64,000 bases of DNA from Streptomyces sp. NBC_00286. GTDB lineage: Bacteria; Actinomycetota; Actinomycetes; Streptomycetales; Streptomycetaceae. Below the pieces are notes generated by a model that did not search any database, was not told the DNA's origin, and worked only from the letters and a program-made list of their open reading frames with translations. Where the stretch lies: NCBI RefSeq assembly GCF_036173125.1, contig NZ_CP108054.1, positions 8,337,001 to 8,401,000 on the forward strand, given 5' to 3'. Below are positions 16,922-26,435 of this stretch, one piece after another (position 1 is the stretch's first letter; every line of letters starts with the position of its first letter). The translations under genes and the position numbers were made by a program.

Positions 16922-17697
16922 GCACGGCCGAGCTGCTCGCCGAGGGCGAGCTGACGGTGCGCGGCCAGGTGCGTGAGGCCTCCAACGCGGTCCTCCTGTG
17001 CGATGTGACGTACGAGGACCGCACCGAGCCCTGCGTCTACAAGCCGGTCGCCGGCGAGCGCCCGCTGTGGGATTTCCCCGACGGCACCCTCGCCCAGCGG
17101 GAGGTCGCCGCCTACGAGGTGTCCGAGGCGACCGGCTGGGGGCTCGTGCCCGCCACCGTGCTGCGCGACGGCCCGTACGGCGAGGGCATGTGCCAGCAGC
17201 GGATCGAGCCGGTGCCCGGTGCCGAACTGCTCGCGCTGGTCGACGGTGAGGAACCCGGCGAGGGCTGGAAGGCCATCGGGTTCGCCGAGGTCGGCCAGGG
17301 GCGTACGGCGCTGCTCGTGCACGCCGACGACGAGCGGCTGCGCAGGCTCGCCGTACTCGACGCAGTGATCAACAACGCCGATCGCAAGGGCGGGCATCTG
17401 CTGCCCACCGGTGAGGGACGGCTGTACGGCATCGACCACGGAGTGACCTTCAACACCGAGAACAAGCTGCGCACGCTGCTGTGGGGCTGGGCGGGGGAGA
17501 AGCTCACCCCTGAGGCCGTCGATGTCCTCACAGGGCTCAAGGAGGCCCTCGACGGGGCGCTGGGGCTGCGGCTTGCCGAGCTCATCACACCGGTCGAACT
17601 GGACGCCACGCGCGCGCGTGTCACCGATCTGCTCACCACGGGCCGGCACCCGGAGCCCTCGGGGGAGTGGCCCGCGATCCCGTGGCCGCCCGTGTAG
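16885..17697 (+). CDS. SCO1664-family PI3/4-kinase-like protein
   Basis: A 270-residue protein of the family named after SCO1664, related to PI3/4-kinase and HipA folds. VYKPVAG (about 50) contains a likely ATP-binding Lys. NNADRKGGH (about 166-174) and GIDHG (about 187) resemble the catalytic and metal-binding loops of PI3/4 kinases. It may phosphorylate a protein or small molecule; the target is unknown. The ATG at 16885 follows GGAAGGA and overlaps the DUF3090 gene by 37 bp. mshC follows 111 bp downstream. Confidence 0.82.
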   Translation: MSAPERIPPRGVSTAELLAEGELTVRGQVREASNAVLLCDVTYEDRTEPCVYKPVAGERPLWDFPDGTLAQREVAAYEVSEATGWGLVPATVLRDGPYGEGMCQQRIEPVPGAELLALVDGEEPGEGWKAIGFAEVGQGRTALLVHADDERLRRLAVLDAVINNADRKGGHLLPTGEGRLYGIDHGVTFNTENKLRTLLWGWAGEKLTPEAVDVLTGLKEALDGALGLRLAELITPVELDATRARVTDLLTTGRHPEPSGEWPAIPWPPV

Positions 17698-17796
17698 TAC
17701 GGCCGGGCACGGCGACGCACACTGCAGCCGCGTACGCAAGAAGGCCCTCCCGGCCACCGGGCCCGATGCGGTTCGTATACCGAAGACGCGTCCGGT

Positions 17797-17802
17797 TAGG
17801 CT
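17797..17802 (+). promoter_or_regulatory. -10 element of mshC, probable leaderless start
   Basis: TAGGCT ends 6 nt before the mshC ATG with no ribosome site between, consistent with a leaderless mRNA. Confidence 0.5.
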
Positions 17803-17808
17803 CGAGAC

Positions 17809-19038
17809 ATGTATGCCTGGCCCGCTTCTGAGGTCCCCGCCCTGCCTGGACAGGGCCGCGACCTCCGGATCCACGACACCGCGACCGGGGGTCTGATCAC
17901 CCTCGATCCTGGCCCCGTCGCCCGTATCTACGTCTGCGGCATCACTCCGTACGACGCGACCCACATCGGTCACGCGGCGACCTACAACGCGTTCGACCTC
18001 GTTCAGCGCGTGTGGCTCGACACCAAGCGGCAGGTTCACTACGTCCAGAACGTGACGGACATCGACGATCCGCTTCTCGAGCGTGCCGCTCGGGACGACG
18101 TCGACTGGGCGGCGCTCGCAGAGAAGGAGACCGCCCTCTTCCGCGAGGACATGACAGCCCTGCGGATGCTGCCCCCGAAGCAGTACATCGGCGCCGTCGA
18201 GGCGATACCCGGGATCGTCCCGCTCGTCGAGCGGCTGCGCGACGCCGGAGCCGCGTACGAACTCGAGGGCGACGTCTACTTCTCCGTGGAGACGGACCCG
18301 CACTTCGGGAAGGTGTCCGGGCTGGACGCCGCCGCTATGCGGCTGCTGTCCGCCGAGCGCGGCGGCGACCCGGAGAGGGTGGGCAAGAAGAACCCGCTCG
18401 ACCCGATGCTGTGGATGGCCGCCCGGGAGGGCGAGCCCAGCTGGGACGGCGGATCGCTCGGCCGGGGCCGGCCCGGCTGGCACATCGAATGCGTCGCGAT
18501 CGCCCTCGACCACCTGGGCATGGGCTTCGAAATCCAGGGCGGCGGCTCCGATCTCGCCTTCCCGCACCACGAGATGGGCGCCTCCCACGCGCAGGCGCTG
18601 ACCGGGGAGTTCCCGTTCGCGCAGGCGTATGTGCACGCGGGCATGGTCGCGCTCGACGGCGAGAAGATGTCGAAGTCCAAGGGCAACCTGGTCTTCGTGT
18701 CGAAGCTGCGGCGCGACGGAGTCGACCCGGCGGCCATCCGGCTGGCCCTGCTCTCGCACCACTACCGGGCCGACTGGGAGTGGACCGACCAGGTCCTTCA
18801 GAACGCCCTCGCGCGTCTTGACCGCTGGCGGGCGGCAGTGTCGCGGCCCGACGGACCGCCCGCCGACGCACTCGTCGAGGAGATCCGCGAGGCCCTCGCG
18901 AACGACCTGGACGCGCCGGCCGCGCTCACCGCCGTCGACCGCTGGGCCGCCCTGCAGAAGGAACAGGGCGGCAGCGACGAGGGCGCCCCCGGTGTCGTAT
19001 CGCGTGCTGTGGACGCGCTCCTAGGGGTGGCCCTGTAA
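17809..19038 (+). CDS. mshC: Cysteine--GlcN-Ins ligase MshC (mycothiol biosynthesis)
   Basis: A 409-residue ligase that joins cysteine to GlcN-inositol using ATP, the third step of mycothiol synthesis. It is a shortened cysteinyl-tRNA synthetase homologue. The HIGH signature is THIGHA (about 50-55) and the KMSKS signature is KMSKSKG (about 286-292). Zinc/cysteine-binding residues appear as YVCGITPYD near 44 and [13 protein letters not shown] near 225. Length and order match MshC. It ends just before the hairpin at 19061. The upstream kinase-like/DUF3090/phosphatase genes are conserved companions. Confidence 0.96.
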   Translation: MYAWPASEVPALPGQGRDLRIHDTATGGLITLDPGPVARIYVCGITPYDATHIGHAATYNAFDLVQRVWLDTKRQVHYVQNVTDIDDPLLERAARDDVDWAALAEKETALFREDMTALRMLPPKQYIGAVEAIPGIVPLVERLRDAGAAYELEGDVYFSVETDPHFGKVSGLDAAAMRLLSAERGGDPERVGKKNPLDPMLWMAAREGEPSWDGGSLGRGRPGWHIECVAIALDHLGMGFEIQGGGSDLAFPHHEMGASHAQALTGEFPFAQAYVHAGMVALDGEKMSKSKGNLVFVSKLRRDGVDPAAIRLALLSHHYRADWEWTDQVLQNALARLDRWRAAVSRPDGPPADALVEEIREALANDLDAPAALTAVDRWAALQKEQGGSDEGAPGVVSRAVDALLGVAL

Positions 19039-19060
19039 AGAGGGCTTTTTGGAAGCAACC

Positions 19061-19091
19061 AAGGGCGGTGCGTCGCGTACGCACCGCCCTT
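19061..19091. terminator. Bidirectional terminator between mshC and PAC2 gene
   Basis: Perfect 12-bp stem AAGGGCGGTGCG / CGCACCGCCCTT with a 7-nt loop, between two converging genes. Confidence 0.8.
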
Positions 19092-19110
19092 GTGGTTCCG
19101 TTCCTACGGT

Positions 19111-20109
19111 TCAGTCCTCCGACGAGTCCTCAGCTGAGCCCTCGTCATCGGCCCCCGGGCGCTGCGGTTTCGGCGGCCGGGGACGGCCGCTCGGGTTGTC
19201 CCGGAGGAAGGGGGCGGGGTCGCCGCTCTCCGTGGCGTGACCGCCGGCTTGGCCCGCCGCCGGGCCGCCGCCGTCCCGGCGCCGCAGATAGCGCTCGAAC
19301 TCGCGGGCGATCGCGTCGCCCGATGCCTCGGGAAGCTCGGCGGTGTCCCGGGCCTCCTCCAGCGACTGAACGTACTCGGCGACCTCGCTGTCCTCCGCGG
19401 CCAGCTGGTCCACGCCCAACTGCCAGGCCCGTGCGTCCTCGGGCAGCTCGCCCAGCGGGATGCGCATGTCGATGAGGTCCTCCAGGCGGTTGAGGAGGGC
19501 CAGCGTCGCTTTCGGGTTCGGCGGCTGCGAGACGTAGTGCGGCACGGCCGCCCACAAGGAGACCGCCGGTACGCCCGCGTGCGTGCACGCCTCCTGGAGG
19601 ATGCCGACGATGCCCGTCGGGCCCTCGTACTTGGTCTCCTCCAGGTCCATGGTGCGGGCCAGGTCCGCGTCGGACGTGACGCCGCTGACCGGGACGGGAC
19701 GCGTGTGCGGGGTGTCGCCGAGCAGGGCGCCCATGATCACCACCAGCTCCACGCCCAGCTCATGGGCGAAGCCCAGGATCTCGTTGCAGAACGAGCGCCA
19801 GCGCATGGACGGTTCGATGCCGCGGACCAGGACCAGGTCACGCGGCTTCTCGCCGCCGACCCGGACCACGGAGAGCCGGGTCGTCGGCCAGGTGATCTTG
19901 CGTACGCCGCCGTCCAGCCACACCGTGGGCCGGTTGACCTGGAAGTCGTAGTAGTCCTCGGCGTCGAGCGCCGCGAAGACCTCGCCCTTCCACTCCCTGT
20001 CGAGATGCGCGACCGCGGTGGAGGCGGCGTCGCCGGCGTCGTTCCAGCCTTCGAACGCGGCCACCATGACCGGGTCGACCAGCTCGGGAACCCCCTCGAG
20101 CTCGATCAC
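19111..20109 (-). CDS. PAC2 family protein
   Basis: A 332-residue cytoplasmic protein of the PAC2 family, related to eukaryotic proteasome assembly chaperone 2. The core (about residues 1-230) includes AAFEGWNDAGDAAS near 18-31 and MGALLGDTPHTRP near 125-137. The last 60 residues are a disordered, Pro/Asp/Glu-rich tail. The GTG start at 20109 has GGAAGGAGG upstream. Actinobacterial PAC2 proteins are of unknown function; a link to the proteasome genes 20 kb away is tempting but unproven. It is a single-gene unit. Confidence 0.88.
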   Translation of the reverse strand: MIELEGVPELVDPVMVAAFEGWNDAGDAASTAVAHLDREWKGEVFAALDAEDYYDFQVNRPTVWLDGGVRKITWPTTRLSVVRVGGEKPRDLVLVRGIEPSMRWRSFCNEILGFAHELGVELVVIMGALLGDTPHTRPVPVSGVTSDADLARTMDLEETKYEGPTGIVGILQEACTHAGVPAVSLWAAVPHYVSQPPNPKATLALLNRLEDLIDMRIPLGELPEDARAWQLGVDQLAAEDSEVAEYVQSLEEARDTAELPEASGDAIAREFERYLRRRDGGGPAAGQAGGHATESGDPAPFLRDNPSGRPRPPKPQRPGADDEGSAEDSSED

Positions 20110-20264
20110 CCAGCGCCTCCTTCCGACGTGCCCTCACGTACGCCCCAACCTTACGGCGTGCGAGCAGGGCGCCCGCAGCCCCCTTGCATGGGGGAGTGAC
20201 GCATCACTGCCCCGTTCGCCACCCCGGAACACCCCACAGTCATCCGAGCTGTGATCGCCCGTCC

Positions 20265-20936
20265 TCACAGGGTGCTGCGCAGCCACTGCTCCACGCTCGC
20301 GATATGCACCGTCGCCCAGGAGCGGGCCGCCTCCGCGTCGCGGTCGCGTAGGGCCGCCAGGATCGCGCGGTGTTCGTGCAGGGTGCGGCTGACCGCGTCC
20401 TCCTGGGTCAGCCCGCGCCAGATGCGGGCCCGGGTGGTGGGCCCGGAGAGACCGTCGAGGAGTGAGCAGAGCACGGAGTTGCCGGAGCTCTGCACGATGC
20501 CGCGGTGGAACTCCAGGTCGCAGGCGACGAGTTCCTCCACCGAGGGCTGGTCGCCCAGCGCGTCGAGCTGGGCCGTGAGCGCGTCGATCTGCTGCTCGCT
20601 GATGCGCAGGGCGGCCATCGACGTAGCGGCCGGCTCCAGGATGCGGCGCACGGCCAGGAACTCCAGGACCGTGTCGTCGCGGTGGAAGTCGACGACGAAG
20701 CTCAGCGCCTCCAGGAGGAGTTGCGGGTCCAGGCTGGTGACGTACGTGCCGTCGCCTTGCCGTACGTCCAGGATGCGGATCAGGGAGAGCGCCCGTACGG
20801 CCTCCCGCAGAGAGTTGCGGGACAGGCCCAGATCGGCGGCGAGTTCGCTCTCCTTGGGGAGCCGGTCGCCGGGGCGCAGCGCGCCGGAGACGATCATTCC
20901 CTTGATCTTCTCGATCGCCTCATCGGTGACTGCCAT
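20265..20936 (-). CDS. FadR-type GntR family regulator
   Basis: A 223-residue regulator. The winged helix-turn-helix at about 9-70 shows RPGDRLPKESELAADLGLSR followed by REAVRALSLI. The C-terminal FCD helical domain includes the metal-binding-type ACDLEFHRGIV and LHEHRAILAALRDRD. FCD regulators sense carboxylic acids. A perfect 7-1-7 palindrome lies 35 bp upstream, suggesting autoregulation. The gene is followed by a gap before the PAC2 gene, and its regulon is not evident from the neighbours. Confidence 0.9.
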   Translation of the reverse strand: MAVTDEAIEKIKGMIVSGALRPGDRLPKESELAADLGLSRNSLREAVRALSLIRILDVRQGDGTYVTSLDPQLLLEALSFVVDFHRDDTVLEFLAVRRILEPAATSMAALRISEQQIDALTAQLDALGDQPSVEELVACDLEFHRGIVQSSGNSVLCSLLDGLSGPTTRARIWRGLTQEDAVSRTLHEHRAILAALRDRDAEAARSWATVHIASVEQWLRSTL

Positions 20937-20970
20937 GGCGGGGCCTCCCTGTCGATCAGATATGTCGCTC

Positions 20971-20985
20971 AGACATCCGATGTCT
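20971..20985. promoter_or_regulatory. Candidate GntR operator
   Basis: AGACATC, one base, GATGTCT: a perfect 7-1-7 palindrome upstream of the gntR start. Size and spacing fit a FadR-type dimer site. Confidence 0.55.
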
Positions 20986-21055
20986 CATTATGGGGCTTCG
21001 ACGGCCCTGGTGAGCCCCGTGCGGGACGATCATCCGCGACATGTACGACACGGGG

Positions 21056-21089
21056 GAGGGGCGGCTCCGTCGAACGGAAGCCGCCCCTC
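21056..21089 (-). terminator. Terminator after glpD
   Basis: Eleven-bp arms GAGGGGCGGCT / AGCCGCCCCTC, extended by an inner CCGT/ACGG helix, 35 bp beyond the glpD stop. Confidence 0.8.
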
Positions 21090-21123
21090 GGAGGGGAGCG
21101 CGTGCCCCTTACTTCTTGTCGAG

Positions 21124-22740
21124 CTACTTCTTGTCGAGAAGGTCCTGCACCTTGCCGCGGACCTCGTCCGTCGCGAGCCCGCGGATCGTCAGCGTCGTAC
21201 GGCGGCGCAGTACGTCGTCCGCCGTCTCGGCCCACTCGTTGTCGCGGGCGTAGACGACCTGCGCCCAGATCTCCGGGGCGTCCGGGTGGACCCGCTCGGC
21301 GAGCTCAGCGTTGTCGTTCGCGAGGCGGGCGATGTCGAAGGCCAGCGAACCGTAGTGGGTGGCCAGGTGCCTGGCGGTGTCCGGTGCCATGCTCGGCCCC
21401 GGCGCCGGGTGGTCGACGAGCAGGCGGTGCGCGACCGCGCGCGGATTGGCGACGCCCGGCAGCGGCAGCTTCTTCGGCAGCTCGGAGACCGGCTCGAAGT
21501 CCTCGCCGAGCGGACGGCCCGGCAGCGACTCCAGCTTCTTCATGACCGTACGGCCGATGTGCCGGAAGGTCGTCCACTTGCCGCCGGCGACGGACAGCAT
21601 GCCGCCCGCGCCCTCGGTGACGACCGTCTCCCGCCTGGCCTTCGAGGTGTCGCCCGGCCCGCCGGGCAGCACGCGCAGACCCGCGAAGGAGTACGTGATC
21701 AGGTCACGGGACAGCTGCTGGTCACGTATAGAGAACGCGGCCTCGTCCAGGATCTGCGCGATGTCCTTCTCATTGACCGCGACGTCCGCGGGGTCGCCCT
21801 CGTACGCCTCGTCGGTCGTGCCGAGCAGCAGCATGTCCTCCCAGGGGAGGGCGAAGGTGATGCGGTACTTGTCGATGGGGGTGGCCAGCGCGGCCTTCCA
21901 CGGGGCGGTCCGCTTGAGGACGAGGTGAGCGCCCTTCGACAGACGTATGGAAGGCGCCGCGTTGGCGTTCTCCATCCGGCGCAGGTGGTCGACCCACGGC
22001 CCGGTCGCGTTGAGCACCAGGCGCGCCGACACCCCGAACTCGCTGCCGTCGAGGCGGTCGCGGAGCTCGGCGCCGCTCACCCGGCCCCTGGTGAAGCGCA
22101 GCCCGGTGACCTCGGCGTGGTTGAGGACGACGGCGCCCGACTCGACGGCAGCGCGGACCGTCATCAGCGCCATCCGGGAGTCGTTCATCTGGTCGTCGCC
22201 GTACACGGCCACGGCCTTGAGATTGTCGGTACGCAGTTCGGGCACGTCCTGCGCTGCCTTCGCCGGGCTCAGGAGGTGCCCCACGCCGTCACCGAAGGCG
22301 GACAGCGCCGAGTACGCGAACACACCGGCACCCAGCTTCGCCGCGCCGTGCGGCCCGCCCTTGTACACGGGGAGGTAGAAGGTGAGCGGGTTCGCCAGGT
22401 GGGGGGCCACCTGGCGGGAGACCGCACGGCGCTCGAAGTGGTTCTCCGCGACCAGCTTCACCGCGCCGGTCTGCAGATAGCGCAGACCGCCGTGGAGCAG
22501 CTTGGAGGAGGCGGAGGAGGTGGCACCGGCGAAGTCGCCGGCGTCGACCAGCGCCACCCGCAGCCCGGACTGCGCGGCATGCCAGGCGGTGGAGATGCCC
22601 AGGATGCCGCCGCCGATGACGAGAAGGTCGTACGTCGCCTTGGAGAGCCGCTCCCGGGTCTCGGCGCGGCTCGGGTGAAAGCCGGAGGCCGGGCGCGTAC
22701 CGAGGGCAGGTACGGACTGCAGGGTGGACTGACTGGTCAT
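21124..22740 (-). CDS. glpD: Aerobic glycerol-3-phosphate dehydrogenase
   Basis: A 538-residue FAD enzyme that oxidises sn-glycerol 3-phosphate to dihydroxyacetone phosphate at the membrane. The dinucleotide-binding GGGILGISTAWHAA is near 43-56. The substrate-site segment SSASSKLLHGGLRYLQ follows near 79-94, and the C-terminal DAO helical domain is present. Last gene of the glpF-glpK-glpD operon, separated from glpK by 60 bp. The last codons (CTCGACAAGAAG plus stop) are duplicated after the stop. From memory it corresponds to gylB of S. coelicolor. Confidence 0.95.
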   Translation of the reverse strand: MTSQSTLQSVPALGTRPASGFHPSRAETRERLSKATYDLLVIGGGILGISTAWHAAQSGLRVALVDAGDFAGATSSASSKLLHGGLRYLQTGAVKLVAENHFERRAVSRQVAPHLANPLTFYLPVYKGGPHGAAKLGAGVFAYSALSAFGDGVGHLLSPAKAAQDVPELRTDNLKAVAVYGDDQMNDSRMALMTVRAAVESGAVVLNHAEVTGLRFTRGRVSGAELRDRLDGSEFGVSARLVLNATGPWVDHLRRMENANAAPSIRLSKGAHLVLKRTAPWKAALATPIDKYRITFALPWEDMLLLGTTDEAYEGDPADVAVNEKDIAQILDEAAFSIRDQQLSRDLITYSFAGLRVLPGGPGDTSKARRETVVTEGAGGMLSVAGGKWTTFRHIGRTVMKKLESLPGRPLGEDFEPVSELPKKLPLPGVANPRAVAHRLLVDHPAPGPSMAPDTARHLATHYGSLAFDIARLANDNAELAERVHPDAPEIWAQVVYARDNEWAETADDVLRRRTTLTIRGLATDEVRGKVQDLLDKK

Positions 22741-22800
22741 GCGGATTCTTACTCCTTGTCAGAGCTTCCCGGAGCGCTGGTCAGCTCGCTGCAGCGCGGG

Positions 22801-24342
22801 TCAGCTCTCGTCCTCGAGCCAGCCCATGGTCCGCTCCACGGCCTTGAGCCAGCTCTTGTACTCACGGTCGCGCTTCTCCGCGGCCATGTTGGGGGTCCAC
22901 TCGGCGGCCCGGCGCCAGTTGGCGCGCAGGTCGTCGGTGTTGGTCCAGAAGCCGACGGCGAGACCGGCGGCGTAGGCGGCGCCGAGGCAGGTGGTCTCGG
23001 CGACCATCGGGCGCACCACGGGGGCGTCCAGGAAGTCCGAGAGGGTCTGCATCAGCAGGTTGTTGGAGGTCATGCCGCCGTCGACCTTGAGGGCGGCGAG
23101 TTCGACGCCGGAGTCCTTGGTCATGGCGTCGCTGATCTCACGGGTCTGCCAGGCGGTGGCCTCGAGAACGGCACGCGCGATGTGCGCCTTGGTGACATAC
23201 CGGGTCAGGCCGGCGATCACACCGCGGGCGTCGGGGCGCCAGTACGGGGCGAACAGGCCGGAGAACGCCGGGACGAAGTAGGCGCCACCGTTGTCCTCCA
23301 CGGACGAGGCCAGCGTCTCGATCTCGGCGGCCGTGCTGATCAGGCCCATCTGGTCGCGCATCCACTGCACCAGCGCGCCGGTGACGGCGATGGAGCCCTC
23401 AAGTGCGTAGACCGGCGCCTGGTCGCCGATCCGGTAGCCGACCGTGGTCAGCAGGCCCGAGTACGAGTTGATGATCTTGTCACCGGTGTTCATCAGCATG
23501 AAGGTGCCGGTGCCGTACGTCGACTTGGCCTCGCCCTCGGCGAAGCAGGTCTGGCCGAACAGGGCCGCCTGCTGGTCGCCGAGCGCCGAGGCGACCGGGA
23601 TGCCGCCGAGCAGGTCGCCCAGCTTGCCGCCGGTGATCTCGCCGTACACCTCGGCGGAGGAGCGGATCTCGGGCAGCATCTGCATCGGCACGCCGATGGA
23701 TTCGCAGATCTTGTCGTCCCACTGCATCGTGTGCAGGTTCATGAGGAGGGTGCGGGAGGCGTTGGTGACGTCGGTGACGTGGTGGCCGCCGTCGACACCG
23801 CCGGTCAGGTTCCAGATGACCCAGGAGTCCATGGTGCCGAAGAGGATGTCGCCGGCCTCGGCGCGCTCCCGCAGGCCCTCGACGTTGTCGAGCAGCCAGC
23901 GGGCCTTCGGACCGGCGAAGTACGACGCGAGCGGCAGACCGGTCTCGCGGCGGAAGCGGTCCTGGCCGACGTTGCGGCCGAGTTCCCGGCAGAGGGCGTC
24001 GGTACGGGTGTCCTGCCAGACGATGGCGTTGTGGACGGGCTCACCGGTGTTCTTGTCCCAGAGCAGCGTGGTTTCGCGCTGGTTGGTGATGCCGATGGCC
24101 TTGATGTCGTCGCGGGTGATGCCGGCCTTCTCGATGGCACCGGCCACGACCTCCTGGACGTTGGTCCAGATCTCGGCGGCGTTGTGCTCGACCCAGCCCG
24201 GCTTGGGGAAGATCTGCTCGTGCTCCTTCTGGTCGACGGAGACGATCCGGCCGTCGCGGTCGAAGACGATGCAGCGGCTGGAGGTGGTGCCCTGGTCGAT
24301 GGCGGCGATGAAGGGACCTGCGGTGTGGGCGTCGGTCACGGT
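22801..24342 (-). CDS. glpK: Glycerol kinase
   Basis: A 513-residue FGGY kinase that phosphorylates glycerol with ATP. The N-terminal phosphate loop [10 protein letters not shown] starts near residue 13. The FGGY signatures and the [11 protein letters not shown] segment near 413-423 are present. The GTG at 24342 is chosen because CAGGAG lies 6 nt upstream; a TTG 24 bp earlier in frame has no such site. Middle gene of the glycerol operon between glpF and glpD, induced by glycerol 3-phosphate through GylR in Streptomyces. Equivalent to gylA. Confidence 0.95.
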   Translation of the reverse strand, partial: TVTDAHTAGPFIAAIDQGTTSSRCIVFDRDGRIVSVDQKEHEQIFPKPGWVEHNAAEIWTNVQEVVAGAIEKAGITRDDIKAIGITNQRETTLLWDKNTGEPVHNAIVWQDTRTDALCRELGRNVGQDRFRRETGLPLASYFAGPKARWLLDNVEGLRERAEAGDILFGTMDSWVIWNLTGGVDGGHHVTDVTNASRTLLMNLHTMQWDDKICESIGVPMQMLPEIRSSAEVYGEITGGKLGDLLGGIPVASALGDQQAALFGQTCFAEGEAKSTYGTGTFMLMNTGDKIINSYSGLLTTVGYRIGDQAPVYALEGSIAVTGALVQWMRDQMGLISTAAEIETLASSVEDNGGAYFVPAFSGLFAPYWRPDARGVIAGLTRYVTKAHIARAVLEATAWQTREISDAMTKDSGVELAALKVDGGMTSNNLLMQTLSDFLDAPVVRPMVAETTCLGAAYAAGLAVGFWTNTDDLRANWRRAAEWTPNMAAEKRDREYKSWLKAVERTMGWLEDES

Positions 24343-24455
24343 GTGCTCCTGAAATTCCGTGGTCAAAGAGGCGGTCTAAGAAGCTGGCTCACTGGGCTGG
24401 TTTACGGGTCGCTTGCGGCTACAAGTGAACGTACGGCGCTGACGGGCCGTGCCGC

Positions 24456-25244
24456 TTAAGCAAAAGCGACGTTGTAGATACCTGCGGCGACAGCTCCGCC
24501 GATCAGCGGACCGACGACCGGGACCCAGGCGTAGCCCCAGTCGGAACCGCCCTTGTTGGGCAGCGGCAGCAGGGCGTGGACGATACGCGGGCCGAGGTCA
24601 CGCGCCGGGTTGATGGCGTACCCGGTCGGACCGCCCAGCGAGAGGCCGATGCTGACGACCACGAGCGCGGTGATCAGCGCGCCCAGGGTGCCGAGGCCCT
24701 TGCCGCTGTCGTTCAGGCCCTGGGTGAGGACCGCGAGCACCAGCACGACCGTGCCGATGATCTCCGTGGCGAGGTTCTGCGCGGCCATCCGGATCTCGGG
24801 GCCGGTGGAGAAGATGCCGAGCACCGGGCCGGCCGCCGCCTCCCGCGCCTCGACGGACTTGACGTCCTGCGCGCCCGGTCCGCCGACGATCTCGCGGTCG
24901 GTGAGGTGGGCGTGGAACTGTCCGTAGTACGCGACCCAGACCAGCGCCGCGCCGATCATGGCACCGAGGAGCTGTCCCGCCCAGTAGGTGGGCACGTCGC
25001 CCCACTCGCCGTCCTTGATGGCGATGCCGAGCGTGACGGCGGGGTTCAGGTGGGCACCGGAGAGGGGTATCGAGGTGTAGACGGCGGTGAGTACCGCGAA
25101 GCCCCACCCGAAGGCGATGGCGAGCCATCCGGCGTTACGCGCCTTGGAGGCCTTCAGTGTGACGGCGGCGCAGACTCCGCCGCCGAGGAGGATGAGTATG
25201 GCGGTACCGATGGTCTCGCCGATGAAGATGTCGGAGCTGGACAC
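24456..25244 (-). CDS. glpF: Glycerol facilitator (MIP/aquaglyceroporin)
   Basis: A 262-residue channel with six membrane helices and the two half-helix NPA signatures: NPAVT near 66-70 and NPARD near 212-216. The Asp after the second NPA is typical of glycerol-conducting members. GTG start with AAAGGAG upstream. First gene of the operon. The upstream region holds a copy of the GylR-box sequence at 25373. Equivalent to the gylC open frame of S. coelicolor. Confidence 0.95.
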   Translation of the reverse strand: MSSSDIFIGETIGTAILILLGGGVCAAVTLKASKARNAGWLAIAFGWGFAVLTAVYTSIPLSGAHLNPAVTLGIAIKDGEWGDVPTYWAGQLLGAMIGAALVWVAYYGQFHAHLTDREIVGGPGAQDVKSVEAREAAAGPVLGIFSTGPEIRMAAQNLATEIIGTVVLVLAVLTQGLNDSGKGLGTLGALITALVVVSIGLSLGGPTGYAINPARDLGPRIVHALLPLPNKGGSDWGYAWVPVVGPLIGGAVAAGIYNVAFA

Positions 25245-25372
25245 CCGCGACTCCTTTGTCCTTCGTCCAGGGGAATGCCGAACCCCGGGTCCCTCCGGTG
25301 GTCCGTGCTCTCAAGGATGAGAGCGATGCCGGCCCTTGGCGTTGCCACACTCTAGCGCGTATTGCCGGTAGG

Positions 25373-25388
25373 TGTTCGACAATGCCGA
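25373..25388. promoter_or_regulatory. GylR-box candidate upstream of glpF
   Basis: TGTTCGACAATGCCGA matches, with one difference, the sequence upstream of gylR itself (26436). Shared only by the two promoters expected to be GylR targets. It lies 128 bp before the glpF start. Confidence 0.6.
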
Positions 25389-25482
25389 CCGATGGACGCG
25401 AGTCTTGCCCCAGGCTCCGCGGCACGTCAAGAGCTGTGTTGCCGAATCTCTCGCCGACCTCATGATCGTTACTGATCGACAA

Positions 25483-25525
25483 AGGGCCGGGGCATCGACG
25501 AATGCACCGTCGATGCCCCGGCCCT
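25483..25525 (-). terminator. Terminator after gylR
   Basis: Perfect 18-bp stem (25483-25500 with 25508-25525) and a 7-nt loop, 94 bp beyond the gylR stop. It isolates gylR from the glpF promoter. The rest of the 374-bp gap between gylR and glpF holds the operator at 25373 and nothing else I can name. Confidence 0.85.
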
Positions 25526-25618
25526 CTGTCCTGCCGGTCTCCTGGGTCCTGCTTGCTCTTCTACGGTCCTGCTGGTCCTCTGCGGACGCTCAGAACCGTC
25601 CGGCACTTCTCCGGGTGC

Positions 25619-26383
25619 TCAGAACCGCCCGGCCCCCAGGTCCCGCGACACGGCGCGGGCGCAGTCCCGTACCGCCGCGATCAGTTCGGGACGCACGTCC
25701 CCGTTCGGGCAGACCCGCTCCACGGCCCCGGTGACGCCCACCGCGCCGACCGGCATCCGCCGCCGGTCGTGGATGGGCGCGGCGACGGACGCGATGCCCT
25801 CCCAGGTCTCCTCCACGTCGGCGGCGAACCCACGCGCGCGCGTGAGGTCCAGTACCTCCTCCAGGGCGTCCAACTCGCATACGGTGCGCGCCGTGAACTC
25901 CTTGCGCTCGGCCTCCACGACCTCGGTGTGCGCCACCGGGTCGTACGCCGACAGCACCTTGCCCAGCGCCGTGGAGTGCAGTGGCTGCATGGCACCGACC
26001 TCCAGGACCTGACGGCTGTCGTCGGGCCGGAAGACGTGGTGCACGATCAGCACGCCGTGCTGGTGCAGGACCCCGAGATAGACGCTCTCGCCGCTGGAGC
26101 GGGCCAGATCGTCGGTCCAGACGAGGGCACGCGCGCGCAGCTCGTGGACGTCCAGATACGTGGTGCCGAGCCGCAGCAGCTCCGCGCCCAGCTGATAGCG
26201 CCCGGAGGCGGCGTCCTGCTCGACGAAGCCCTCCTGCTGGAGCGTGCGCAGTATGCCGTGGGCGGTGCCCTTGGCGAGACCGAGCGAGGAGGCGATGTCC
26301 GACAGGCCGAGCCGTCGCTCACCGCCCGCGAGGAGCCGCAGCATCGCGGCCGCCCGTTCGAGCGACTGGATGTTCCGTGCCAT
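25619..26383 (-). CDS. gylR: Glycerol operon regulator GylR (IclR family)
   Basis: A 254-residue IclR-type repressor, the same length as S. coelicolor GylR. It opens MARNIQSLERAAAMLRLLAG. The winged helix-turn-helix spans about 6-65 (LSDIASSLGLAKGTAHGILR) and the IclR effector domain about 80-250. It represses glpFKD and itself and is relieved by glycerol or glycerol 3-phosphate. The frame extends 41 codons further upstream, across its own operator, so the ATG at 26383 is preferred. Confidence 0.95.
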   Translation of the reverse strand: MARNIQSLERAAAMLRLLAGGERRLGLSDIASSLGLAKGTAHGILRTLQQEGFVEQDAASGRYQLGAELLRLGTTYLDVHELRARALVWTDDLARSSGESVYLGVLHQHGVLIVHHVFRPDDSRQVLEVGAMQPLHSTALGKVLSAYDPVAHTEVVEAERKEFTARTVCELDALEEVLDLTRARGFAADVEETWEGIASVAAPIHDRRRMPVGAVGVTGAVERVCPNGDVRPELIAAVRDCARAVSRDLGAGRF

Positions 26384-26435
26384 CGCAGTCCTGCCTCCGT
26401 CCCCTTCGACCGTCGACATACGGCTCTGCTGCCGC

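Noticed and set aside
24343..24366. TTG start for glpK
   Set aside because: No ribosome site; CAGGAG is placed correctly for the GTG at 24342.
20251..24459. A 1402-codon open frame antisense to the gntR and glycerol genes
   Set aside because: It runs through four genes on the other strand with recognisable products, and its own translation has no known domain.
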